A stretch of DNA of 21,658 nt. It comes from Bacillota bacterium (GTDB lineage: Bacteria > Bacillota > Limnochordia > Darwinibacteriales > Darwinibacteriaceae). The stretch spans positions 1-21,658 of the forward strand of contig JAAZLY010000111.1 in NCBI GenBank assembly GCA_012799115.1. The letters run 5' to 3'. This document shows positions 14,256 through 21,378 of the stretch, piece by piece. A program made the position numbers and the translations under genes. Below the pieces are notes generated by a model that searched no databases, had not been told where the DNA came from, and saw only the letters and a list, made by a program, of their open reading frames with translations. Each line of letters begins with the position of its first letter. The stretch's first letter is position 1.

Positions 14256-14259
14256 AACG

Positions 14260-14287
14260 AGGGGCTGTTGCGAGTGCAACAGCCCCT
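14260..14287. terminator. Strong bidirectional hairpin between tex and the C39-type protease gene
   Basis: An 11-bp perfect stem GGGGCTGTTGC / GCAACAGCCCC with a 4-base loop. On the plus strand it is followed by TTATCTGTTTGTT; on the minus strand by TCGTTTTATC. Neither T-run is perfect, but the stem is very stable and it lies between two convergent stop codons. Confidence 0.82.
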
Positions 14288-14305
14288 TATCTGTTTGTTC
14301 AATTC

Positions 14306-15055
14306 TTATTCCACAACGATAGCAAACTGATACCAATTGTGGGAAGCGGCGATAAGTTCTTCCGCCACGTAGTAGCGGTCTTTCCCCTTGAGCTCACCGT
14401 CCACATATCTCTTCCCCCAACTATTGGGGTCGTAAACCTCGAAGTAGGTGAGATCATCAACCTCCGCATACCCCTTGACAATGAGAAAATGTCCATCTGC
14501 GTAATCATAAAAACGATTGACACGCCGGTTGGGATCGCTCTCTCTGCTGATATAGTTCATATCGATACAGAGTATAGCTATTTTTCCCTCATCAATCACT
14601 TTCTTTAGATCTGTAGTCGCTACGCCCTGATCCCTCTCCAACATCATGGTGGAGTAGGGTTGACCGAGGGACTCAAAGTACCTAAAGAAGATGTTCGTCC
14701 TCCACCAGGCACCATAGGCAGGATACATGTTTCTTGCATCTTCGCCGGTACCCTCAAACTCTTCATTCGTCCACTTCATGGCCATTGCAGCAGATGCAGG
14801 TCCGCAATTGGCATTGCTATGCTCGCCTGTATCTCTCTGATCAATGTACCAATCATAATCGCGGTTGTTCCCTACATACTTGTGTAGGACCTTCCCACCA
14901 AACCACTCTTCTAGATGTTCGCGTAGGACCGCTTCACGTTGGGCTTGTAACCCATTGGCATAGACGACGGCAGATGGAGAAACGACAAAGGCCAAGAGTA
15001 AGGTCATTGCCATAAGAACGATAACTCGGTTTCTGAAGCTAACCCCCATTGACAA
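14306..15055 (-). CDS. Secreted papain-like cysteine peptidase (C39-type)
   Basis: 249 residues with a signal peptide (basic NR, hydrophobic 11-27, cut after VYA near 33), so exported. The mature part looks like the C39_2 peptidase fold: NCGPASAAMAMKW (83-95) with candidate nucleophile Cys84, DGHFLIVKGY (187-196) with candidate His189, and VYDPNSWG (207-214) with Asp209 as the likely third member. Hydrophobic IAILCIDMNY (159-168) fits the strand before the His. The nearest start with spacing is TTG at 15055; ATG at 15049 (residue 3) is equally possible, both using AGGGGGA, which overlaps the nfnB stop. It follows nfnB by 9 bases and is probably the third gene of that operon, an unusual partner. 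Substrate unknown; a cell-wall or peptide target is inference. Confidence 0.8.
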   Translation of the reverse strand: MSMGVSFRNRVIVLMAMTLLLAFVVSPSAVVYANGLQAQREAVLREHLEEWFGGKVLHKYVGNNRDYDWYIDQRDTGEHSNANCGPASAAMAMKWTNEEFEGTGEDARNMYPAYGAWWRTNIFFRYFESLGQPYSTMMLERDQGVATTDLKKVIDEGKIAILCIDMNYISRESDPNRRVNRFYDYADGHFLIVKGYAEVDDLTYFEVYDPNSWGKRYVDGELKGKDRYYVAEELIAASHNWYQFAIVVE

Positions 15056-15064
15056 TCGATCCCC

Positions 15065-16492
15065 CTAGGCTTCGCCGCGCTTGGCGGAGAGCCACTCGTG
15101 AATACCTAATGCCGCACGTTTACCTGCACCCATGGCACTAATAACAGTTGAAGCACCGGTGGCAATGTCGCCACCAGCCCACACACCTGGAATGCTCGTG
15201 GCTCCATTTTCATCGTAGGTAGTGATGTTACCCCACTTGTTAAGCTCTAGGCCATCGACTCTTGTTGTTAACATGGGGTTCGCTCCCTGCCCTACTGCGA
15301 CAATGACCGTATCCACCTCAAGGGTGAAGTTCGAACCAGGTATCTCCACCGGTCTTCTGCGTCCACTACTATCGGGTTCGCCAAGCTCCATCTTCACGCA
15401 CTCCATCCCCCGCACACGGAAACGCTCGTCTCCAAGGATACGGGCCGGATTGGTGAGCAAGCGGAATTGGATTCCTTCTTCTTCTGCGTTCTCGATCTCT
15501 TCATGGCGTGCAGGCATCTCCTCGCGGCTTCTGCGATAGACGACATAGACCTCTTCAGCGCCTAGTCGAAGAGCAACCCGTGCTGCGTCCATGGCTACGT
15601 TACCTGCACCAACAACAGCAACACGCTTGCCGACCTTAATCGGAGTGTCGTACTCTGGGAAGAGATAGGCCTTCATCAGGTTGGCCCGTGTGAGAAACTC
15701 ATTGGCACTATAGACACCGTTGAGGTTCTCTCCTGGAATATTAAGGAAATAGGGCAGACCCGCGCCGGTGCCAATAAAGGCTGCAGCATACTCGCCAGAA
15801 GCGAGCATTTCATTGAAGTCCATGGTCAAACCTACCGCAACATTGGTCGTGATATTGACTCCGAGGGATTTCACATACTCTACTTCTTCATCCACAATGG
15901 ATTTGGGCAAGCGGAACTCAGGGATTCCGTAGCGCAAAACCCCACCAGTATCATGCAAAGCTTCAAAAATGTCGACCTCATAGCCGTAGTTTGCCAAGTC
16001 TGCAGCACAAGTCAGTCCAGCAGGTCCAGCACCAATAACAGCAACTCGTTCGTCGTACTTCTTCTCAGGCTTATCTGGACTACTATCTTCCTTTCGTGCC
16101 TTTCTCGCAGCACTAGCCTGATCTGCAACAAAACGTTCTAACATACCAATGGCGATGGGTTGTCCCCGCCTGGCCAAGACACACACTTCTTCACACTGGG
16201 TCTCCTGGGGGCACACCCGACCACAGATTGCTGGCAGACTATTCTTCTCCTTAATCTTGGCTTCTGCAGCTTCAAACTCGCCTTGAACAACTAATTGAAT
16301 GAATTCGGGAATGGGCACTTGTACAGGACATCCACTTACACAAGGCTTGTGCCTGCAGTTCAGGCAGCGCTCGGCCTCTGCCATCGCCAGTTCTGGATCG
16401 AGTCCCAAAGCGACCTCAACAAAATCTGTGCCTCGCTCCTGGGGATCGCGTCTAGGCATTTCAACTCTAGTTCTCTTTGCTGGTGTCGTCAT
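15065..16492 (-). CDS. nfnB: NfnB: NADH-dependent ferredoxin:NADP+ oxidoreductase, large subunit (GltA-like)
   Basis: 475 residues of the glutamate synthase small-subunit family. N-terminal Cys43, 46, 51 and 55 and Cys90, 94, 100 and 104 surround two [4Fe-4S] clusters; GAGPAG (154-159) binds FAD, GAGNVAMD (295-302) binds NADPH, and the C-terminal GGDIATGASTVISAMGAGKRAA closes the FAD site. Alone it could be read as GltA (gltD-type), but the adjoining NfnA subunit makes the electron-bifurcating NfnAB complex the best call: NADPH oxidation at this subunit drives both NAD+ and ferredoxin reduction, and the reverse. No glutamate synthase large subunit is present. ATG directly abuts the nfnA stop (TAA then ATG) with a G-rich ribosome binding site inside nfnA, so translation is coupled. 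Confidence 0.92.
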   Translation of the reverse strand: MTTPAKRTRVEMPRRDPQERGTDFVEVALGLDPELAMAEAERCLNCRHKPCVSGCPVQVPIPEFIQLVVQGEFEAAEAKIKEKNSLPAICGRVCPQETQCEEVCVLARRGQPIAIGMLERFVADQASAARKARKEDSSPDKPEKKYDERVAVIGAGPAGLTCAADLANYGYEVDIFEALHDTGGVLRYGIPEFRLPKSIVDEEVEYVKSLGVNITTNVAVGLTMDFNEMLASGEYAAAFIGTGAGLPYFLNIPGENLNGVYSANEFLTRANLMKAYLFPEYDTPIKVGKRVAVVGAGNVAMDAARVALRLGAEEVYVVYRRSREEMPARHEEIENAEEEGIQFRLLTNPARILGDERFRVRGMECVKMELGEPDSSGRRRPVEIPGSNFTLEVDTVIVAVGQGANPMLTTRVDGLELNKWGNITTYDENGATSIPGVWAGGDIATGASTVISAMGAGKRAALGIHEWLSAKRGEA

Positions 16493-17329
16493 TTATGCTT
16501 CTTCCCCCCCTAGGCTTTGACATGCATGAGAGTGTTGTTCTTCGTCTCTGTAATATCCTTGCCTGATGATCAGTTCATCAAAGTTGACAGCATGTCCATC
16601 AAAATCGGGACCATCAACACAAGCAAACTTGGTTTGCCCGTTAATAGAAACTCGACATCCTCCGCACATCCCAGTTCCATCAATCATGATGGAGTTCAAA
16701 CTAACGACGGTTGGCAGATCAAACTCCTTCGTGACATTGCTCGCCGCCTGCATCATCCGGGCGGGACCAATGGCTATAGCTAAATCAAACTTTTCACCGC
16801 TTTGGAGACGCTCCCTTAGGGGATCTGTGACCAAACCCTTAAGCCCAGAGCTACCATCATCCGTCACTAGAATAAGTTCATCACTCAAGCTTGCTACTTC
16901 ATCCTTTAGGATATATAAGTCCTTATTACGTGCCCCGTAGATAGAGACAATCTCAGCCCCCTTCTTCCGATATGCACGGAGCAATGGCAAGGTTGGTGCC
17001 ACGCCAATTCCGCCCATGACGGCGATGATCCGTTTGGCATCACCGATCTCTGTTGCGGAGCCCAAAGGGCCGAGTACGTCCTTCACCATCCCGCCAACAG
17101 GGACACTTGCCAAATCCTTCGTACTCTTACCGACTGCCTGAATGATCAGGGTCAAAGTCCCTCGCTCAGGATCGTTATCAGCGATGGTCAGGGGTATCCT
17201 TTCTCCAACTTCAGAGACTCGAACGATCACGAAATTGCCTGCTCGAGCCTTGGAGGCCACTAGGGGAGCTTCAACAACCATTCTATAGATATTCTCGGCT
17301 AACAGGTCTTTTTCAAGTACCTTAAACAT
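16493..17329 (-). CDS. nfnA: NfnA: ferredoxin:NADP+ oxidoreductase, small subunit (SudB/PyrK-like)
   Basis: 278 residues. FAD-binding region with ERIPLTIADND (about 43-53), NAD-binding VMGGIGVAPTLPLLRAY (about 105-121), and a C-terminal [2Fe-2S] site: Asp217 in MIDGTGMC, Cys222, Cys225 and Cys237. In characterised NfnA the cluster has three Cys and one Asp, and this pattern fits; dihydroorotate dehydrogenase PyrK would use four Cys. ATG at 17329 has AGGAGG 8 bases upstream; the in-frame GTG at 17338 overlaps that site and is rejected. It is the first gene of nfnA - nfnB - peptidase and has a clear promoter. The same architecture serves sulfide dehydrogenase SudAB in archaea, but NfnAB is the usual name in bacteria. 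Confidence 0.92.
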   Translation of the reverse strand: MFKVLEKDLLAENIYRMVVEAPLVASKARAGNFVIVRVSEVGERIPLTIADNDPERGTLTLIIQAVGKSTKDLASVPVGGMVKDVLGPLGSATEIGDAKRIIAVMGGIGVAPTLPLLRAYRKKGAEIVSIYGARNKDLYILKDEVASLSDELILVTDDGSSGLKGLVTDPLRERLQSGEKFDLAIAIGPARMMQAASNVTKEFDLPTVVSLNSIMIDGTGMCGGCRVSINGQTKFACVDGPDFDGHAVNFDELIIRQGYYRDEEQHSHACQSLGGEEA

Positions 17330-17406
17330 TACGTCCACCTCCTACTGCTATTGGTGTTACTTTATCGACACCTTGAAATCTTGGTTCGAAAACCTCCATC
17401 GATAAC

Positions 17407-17436
17407 ATTATATTGTATTTTCGTGAAGAACTTCAA
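17407..17436 (-). promoter_or_regulatory. Sigma-A type promoter for the nfnAB operon
   Basis: On the minus strand TTGAAG, 18-base spacer, TATAAT (perfect -10). Transcription would start near 17400, giving a leader of about 70 bases before nfnA. Confidence 0.75.
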
Positions 17437-17478
17437 CCCTTTGAGGCTATTTGTTCGAACATAATCTAAACAAGGATA

Positions 17479-17494
17479 TGTGATAACTATCACA
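17479..17494. promoter_or_regulatory. Perfect 16-bp palindrome, Crp/Fnr- or Rex-like operator
   Basis: TGTGATA-AC-TATCACA. It matches the Crp/Fnr consensus TGTGA-N6-TCACA exactly, and TTGTGA-N6-TCACAA, the Rex consensus, at 11 of 12 positions. It sits about 43 bases upstream of the nfn -35 element and 25 bases before the candidate opp -35, so it could act on either direction. Confidence 0.6.
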
Positions 17495-17518
17495 ATTCCT
17501 TAGCAAGTTCACAATTTT

Positions 17519-17547
17519 TTTACCGCATCTGCTCTTATGAGTAAATT
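17519..17547 (+). promoter_or_regulatory. Weak candidate promoter for the opp operon
   Basis: TTTACC (17519-17524), 17-base spacer, TAAATT (17542-17547), four of six matches each. If correct, the oppA leader is about 160 bases. The A/T-rich sequence offers other poor candidates. Confidence 0.3.
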
Positions 17548-17588
17548 TTGTTTGTTAAACTTTTATTTATCAACAGGAGTTCTCGTAC

Positions 17589-17636
17589 CAAAGAACAAAT
17601 AGGTTTAGAAGTAATAACAACTGCAGTGGTTCTTTG
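17589..17636 (+). repeat. Inverted repeat in the oppA leader
   Basis: CAAAGAAC (17589-17596) and GTTCTTTG (17629-17636) are perfectly complementary, with a 32-base loop, just before the first Shine-Dalgarno sequence. The loop is long, so folding is uncertain. Confidence 0.3.
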
Positions 17637-17714
17637 CGTGGGGAGGTGAAGGTTGGGGTAAGATACGTGGTGCTGGATGAACATGTACGAAATATTAAAG
17701 GGAGGTATTCACAC

Positions 17715-19391
17715 TTGAACAACTTAAGTAGAAAGACCGTTTTAGTACTAGTCGCTATGTTCGCACTTGTTTTAGCCTCTTGGACTGTCAGCGCAAGTGC
17801 ACCTGCTATCGAGTTCCCCCTCGATAATGAACAGTATATCAACACGTACTTGGTAGCGAATCCGTCCAGTTTGGACATTAGTCTGCGCTCTGACTCGTAT
17901 TCCAACACAGTCATCATCAACACCATGGAAGGCCTGATCCGCATGGAAGAACGGGAAGGCGAATACTTCCAGGCCCCTGGTGATGCTTATAAGTGGGAGA
18001 GCAATGAAGATGGTACCGTTTGGACATTCTACCTCGGCGACAACAAGTGGGAAGACGGCGTACCCGTAACTGCCCATGACTATGTCTACTCGCTGCGGAG
18101 AAGTTCGTTACCAGAAACGGGATCGCCAAACAGTTACTTCCTGGCCCCCCTCAAGAACTTTGCTGCAGTAAACGCAGGCGAGATGCCGATCGAAGAGTTG
18201 GGCGTAAAAGCCCTTGACGACAAGACGTTGGAGCTCACTCTGAATGAGCCACTACCGTCCTTCCTCTCCATGATCGATGCCACCATCTACTATCCACAAC
18301 GTCAAGACAAGGTGGAAGAGTGGGGCGAGCGTTATGGTTCAGAGGCACAATACACGATCTCCAATGGACCATTCAAACTCAGCAGATGGGTTCATAATAG
18401 TGTAGTTGAAGTCGTGAAGAACGACCAATACTGGGATACCGAAAATGTCAACCTCGAAAGAGTAACCTGGTCCATCATGCCAGATGAGACAACGTACTAC
18501 AACGCATTTGAGAGTGGCGAGATTGACTTCGTAGGTACTGGTGCTCAGGAATGGATCGATCGTTTCCAAAGAAGAAACGATGTTACCTATAACTCCTACA
18601 CCTCTGCTACGATCACCTATGCTTTCTTTAATGCTCAGGATGAACTCTTCCAAAACGCCAATATCCGTAAAGCGTTTATGTTAGCCATTGACCGCGAAGA
18701 CATTAATGAAATGGCCTTTGGTGGTCTAAGAGTTCCAACCTATGGCTGGGTTGTTCCAACGATTTCTGTTGGCAATACCAACTACCGCGAAGCAGCCGGC
18801 GACATCATCCAAGAGATGATCGACGAACTCAAAGCTGAAGGCAAGACTGCTAAAGATCTATTGCTTCAAGGTATGCAAGAACTAGGCTTGGGTAACGACC
18901 CATCCTCACTACGTATCACCTTCAACCTAGCTGGAACAGATCAATGGTTCCGCAACTTAGGTGAGTACCTGCAGCAAGTTTACGGCTATGAGCTAGGTGT
19001 AAATCTGCAGATCAACTTCTCTGAATGGGGTATCTTCTATGACAACGTTCAGAAAGGAAACTATCAAATCGGCTTTATGGCATGGGGAGCATACTACAAC
19101 GATCCATATGACGTTCTCAGTCTGTTCGTGTCAGACTACGACATGATCGAGACCGGATGGGTAAACAAGGAGTATGATGAGCTGATCTTCAAGGCTGCAG
19201 TCGAGATGGATGAGGCAAAGAGGCTCGATTATTACATTCAAGCCGAGAACATCTTGCTACGAGACGAGGCAGTCGCATCGCCACTGGCCACCTCTCGGGT
19301 TAACCAGTTCGTGAAGAATTATGTTCACAACTATGCCACACTAGGCTTTTCCAATATGGGCTTTAAGTACGTCTACACTTCTGGTAGATAG
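17715..19391 (+). CDS. oppA: Peptide ABC transporter substrate-binding protein (family 5)
   Basis: 558 residues, normal for OppA/DppA-type binding proteins that capture peptides outside the membrane for OppBCDF. The start is TTG at 17715 with AAAGGGAGG 9 bases upstream, giving a typical signal peptide (NNLSRKTVLVLVAMFALVLASW, cut after SASA). Family 5 landmarks are GLIRMEER, WTFYLGDNKWEDGVPVTAHD, ISNGPFKLSRW, VKNDQYWD, IRKAFMLAIDRE and FMAWGAYYNDPYDVL. There is no lipobox cysteine, unusual for a Gram-positive with one membrane, where such proteins are normally lipid-anchored. A strong terminator separates it from the permease genes, as expected for a subunit needed in excess. Nickel or other small ligands are alternative substrates in this family; oligopeptide is the default reading. 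Confidence 0.92.
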   Translation: MNNLSRKTVLVLVAMFALVLASWTVSASAPAIEFPLDNEQYINTYLVANPSSLDISLRSDSYSNTVIINTMEGLIRMEEREGEYFQAPGDAYKWESNEDGTVWTFYLGDNKWEDGVPVTAHDYVYSLRRSSLPETGSPNSYFLAPLKNFAAVNAGEMPIEELGVKALDDKTLELTLNEPLPSFLSMIDATIYYPQRQDKVEEWGERYGSEAQYTISNGPFKLSRWVHNSVVEVVKNDQYWDTENVNLERVTWSIMPDETTYYNAFESGEIDFVGTGAQEWIDRFQRRNDVTYNSYTSATITYAFFNAQDELFQNANIRKAFMLAIDREDINEMAFGGLRVPTYGWVVPTISVGNTNYREAAGDIIQEMIDELKAEGKTAKDLLLQGMQELGLGNDPSSLRITFNLAGTDQWFRNLGEYLQQVYGYELGVNLQINFSEWGIFYDNVQKGNYQIGFMAWGAYYNDPYDVLSLFVSDYDMIETGWVNKEYDELIFKAAVEMDEAKRLDYYIQAENILLRDEAVASPLATSRVNQFVKNYVHNYATLGFSNMGFKYVYTSGR

Positions 19392-19421
19392 ACGCTAGAG
19401 GTAGTACCAAGTGAGTTCATT

Positions 19422-19472
19422 GCCATGGCAATCATTGCCGCACCATTGGCAAATGGTTGCCATGGCTTTTTT
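19422..19472 (+). terminator. Internal terminator between oppA and oppB
   Basis: Outer 10-bp stem GCCATGGCAA / TTGCCATGGC, a TC/GG internal loop, inner stem TTGCC / GGCAA, then six T. It is followed only 32 bases later by the oppB ATG with no obvious new promoter, so it probably lets part of the transcripts through and lowers permease expression relative to oppA. Confidence 0.9.
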
Positions 19473-19504
19473 AGCCTCGAGGGCAAGCATAAAGGAGGCA
19501 AGTC

Positions 19505-20437
19505 ATGCTTAGATATATTGCCAAACGGATTGGTTATATGTTTATCACGCTTTTCATTATTGTTACTGTCACTTTTTTCTTAATGCGGAGTATCCCTGGT
19601 GATCCTCTCGCTCACATGGCCCGAGGTCTACCTGAACAGACAAAGGCGAACTACTACGCCAAATACGGCCTAGATCAACCACTGTATCGTCAATACCTCG
19701 TCTATCTTAAGAACCTCTTACAAGGTGACTTGGGAGAGAGTGTAGTCTACCCAGGCCGTCAAGTAAGCGAAACCATCGTCACAACATCCCCTGTGTCGGC
19801 AAAGATTGGTGGTATTGCACTTGTCATCGGTGTCTCCATTGGAATTTTTCTTGGAATTATAGCAGCACTCAATAAGAATCGATGGCCTGACTATATTGTC
19901 ATGTTCATTGCCATACTCGGTGTAACAATTCCAGTCTTTGTCTTGGCCGCCTTATTCCAGTACTTCTTCGCGGTCAAGCTGGGTTGGTTCCCCACTTCTG
20001 GTTGGGGAGAACGGAAACACATGGTGCTTCCCATCATGGTTCTGGCTCTAGGTCCCATCGCTACGTACGCACGCTACTTTAAGTCAAGTATGCTCGACAC
20101 TCTGAACCAGGATTACGTTCTCACAGCCTACTCAAAGGGTTTAAGCAGGTTCAATGTCATTCGCAGACATGTCTTGCGCAACTCTGCCTTGCCTTCCATC
20201 ACGCTCTTGGCCGGGCGCATCGTGGGCATTTTTACGGGGTCATTCTTGGTTGAGCGCATGTTCAGTATCCCTGGGATCGGGTTTTACTATATTAGTTCCA
20301 TCAATAACAACGACTACTCCATGATTCTAGGTACAACCATTTTCTACGCTGTACTGTTTGTCGTTGCGCAACTCCTTGTAGACCTCATCTATATGCTGGT
20401 GGATCCGCGGATTCGCGTTGCACCAGAGAAGAACTAG
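19505..20437 (+). CDS. oppB: Peptide ABC transporter permease, OppB type
   Basis: 310 residues, normal for OppB/DppB. MLRYIAKRIGYMFITLFIIVTVTFFL is the classic first membrane helix, RSIPGDP follows (28-34), and there are about six membrane helices in all. The EAA-type coupling loop is DYVLTAYSKGLSRFNVIRRHVLRN (about 201-224), which docks onto the ATPases. ATG has AAAGGAGG 6 bases upstream. It forms the translocation path with OppC. Confidence 0.95.
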   Translation: MLRYIAKRIGYMFITLFIIVTVTFFLMRSIPGDPLAHMARGLPEQTKANYYAKYGLDQPLYRQYLVYLKNLLQGDLGESVVYPGRQVSETIVTTSPVSAKIGGIALVIGVSIGIFLGIIAALNKNRWPDYIVMFIAILGVTIPVFVLAALFQYFFAVKLGWFPTSGWGERKHMVLPIMVLALGPIATYARYFKSSMLDTLNQDYVLTAYSKGLSRFNVIRRHVLRNSALPSITLLAGRIVGIFTGSFLVERMFSIPGIGFYYISSINNNDYSMILGTTIFYAVLFVVAQLLVDLIYMLVDPRIRVAPEKN

Positions 20438-20449
20438 GGGGTGTTACCG

Positions 20450-21370
20450 GTGCAAAACGTAACAAAGGAACAATTTACCCACATTGGAATTGAGATAACG
20501 GATGCAGAGAGAATTGGCAGACCACGGGTAAGCTACCTAAAAGACGCCTGGCGGCGCTTCCGGGAGAACAAAATAGCTACTTTGGCTCTTATCATCCTGT
20601 CCATCATGATCTTTTTTGTCATTTTCGGTCCTACAATTAGCGGCTACAACTATGCCCACATCGATGGAAAGGCCCGTAATCAATCTCCCAGTCTTGAGCA
20701 TTGGTTTGGAACAGACCAATTAGGTCGCGATCTCTTTGCCAGGGTCTGGCAGGGTGGTCGAATTTCGATGGCCATTGGTCTGATTGGCGCCTTTGTCGCT
20801 TCATTCATTGGCTGCATCTATGGTGGTATTTCTGCTTACTTTGGTGGTGTCGTGGATGATATCATGATGCGGATCGTTGAAGTTCTAATCAGTGTACCCT
20901 ATTTGATCGTCGTTATCTTGCTTTCTGTTATTCTGCAAAGCAGTAGTATCTGGACCCTCATTCTGGCTATGACCCTCACGGGCTGGTGCGGGATTGCCCG
21001 TATTGTGCGGGGACAGATGCTCCAGATCAAGGCGCAAGAGTATATCATGGCAGCCCGGGCTCTGGGCGTGAGACCTTGGAAAATTATCATCAAACACATG
21101 ATCCCCAATACCCTAGGCGTAGTGCTGGTCGCTATCACCTTTGATATTCCTGGGTACATCTTTAGCGAGGCCTTCCTGAGCTTCATTGGACTTGGAGTCC
21201 AACCACCTAACACCAGCTGGGGGGCGTTGGCATCCAGTGCACAGAGCCGCTTTGTCTTCTATCCCTATCAATTGCTATTCCCGGCAATGATGATCGCCTT
21301 GACGATGCTGTGCTTTACACTCATTGGTGACGGTCTGAGGGATGCGTTGGATCCTCGGTTAAGGAAGTAG
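20450..21370 (+). CDS. oppC: Peptide ABC transporter permease, OppC type
   Basis: 306 residues. A soluble N-terminal tail of about 40 residues, first helix TLALIILSIMIFFVIFGP, the OppC/DppC hallmark HWFGTDQLGRDLFARVWQGGR (about 83-103), further helices, and the coupling loop EYIMAARALGVRPWKIIIKHMIPN. The start is GTG at 20450, 8 bases after AGGGGG; the in-frame GTG at 20441 overlaps that site and is rejected. Only 12 bases follow oppB, so the pair is coupled. The next gene, oppD, begins 8 bases after the stop. Confidence 0.95.
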   Translation: MQNVTKEQFTHIGIEITDAERIGRPRVSYLKDAWRRFRENKIATLALIILSIMIFFVIFGPTISGYNYAHIDGKARNQSPSLEHWFGTDQLGRDLFARVWQGGRISMAIGLIGAFVASFIGCIYGGISAYFGGVVDDIMMRIVEVLISVPYLIVVILLSVILQSSSIWTLILAMTLTGWCGIARIVRGQMLQIKAQEYIMAARALGVRPWKIIIKHMIPNTLGVVLVAITFDIPGYIFSEAFLSFIGLGVQPPNTSWGALASSAQSRFVFYPYQLLFPAMMIALTMLCFTLIGDGLRDALDPRLRK

Positions 21371-21378
21371 GTGAAGTG

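Larger units (their letters stand above)
17330..17714. other. Divergent control region between nfnA and oppA
   Basis: A 385-base stretch without a gene, richer in A and T than its surroundings. It holds the nfnA ribosome binding site (17338-17343), the nfn promoter, a perfect palindrome, a weak opp promoter, a long-loop inverted repeat, and two strong Shine-Dalgarno sequences (17640-17646 and 17701-17705) ahead of oppA. TTCGAA occurs twice (near 17394 and 17453). Confidence 0.75.

Noticed and set aside
15065..16492. Glutamate synthase small subunit
   Set aside because: No large subunit is present and the adjoining NfnA-type subunit with its Asp/Cys3 cluster site favours NfnAB.
16493..17329. 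PyrK, dihydroorotate dehydrogenase electron-transfer subunit
   Set aside because: No pyrD is adjacent; the partner is a GltA-like large subunit and the [2Fe-2S] motif has Asp in place of a fourth Cys.
5364..19399. The 10-mer GACGCTAGAG after both selO (5364) and oppA (19390)
   Set aside because: Shared 10-mers are expected many times by chance in a window of this size and the flanks do not match.
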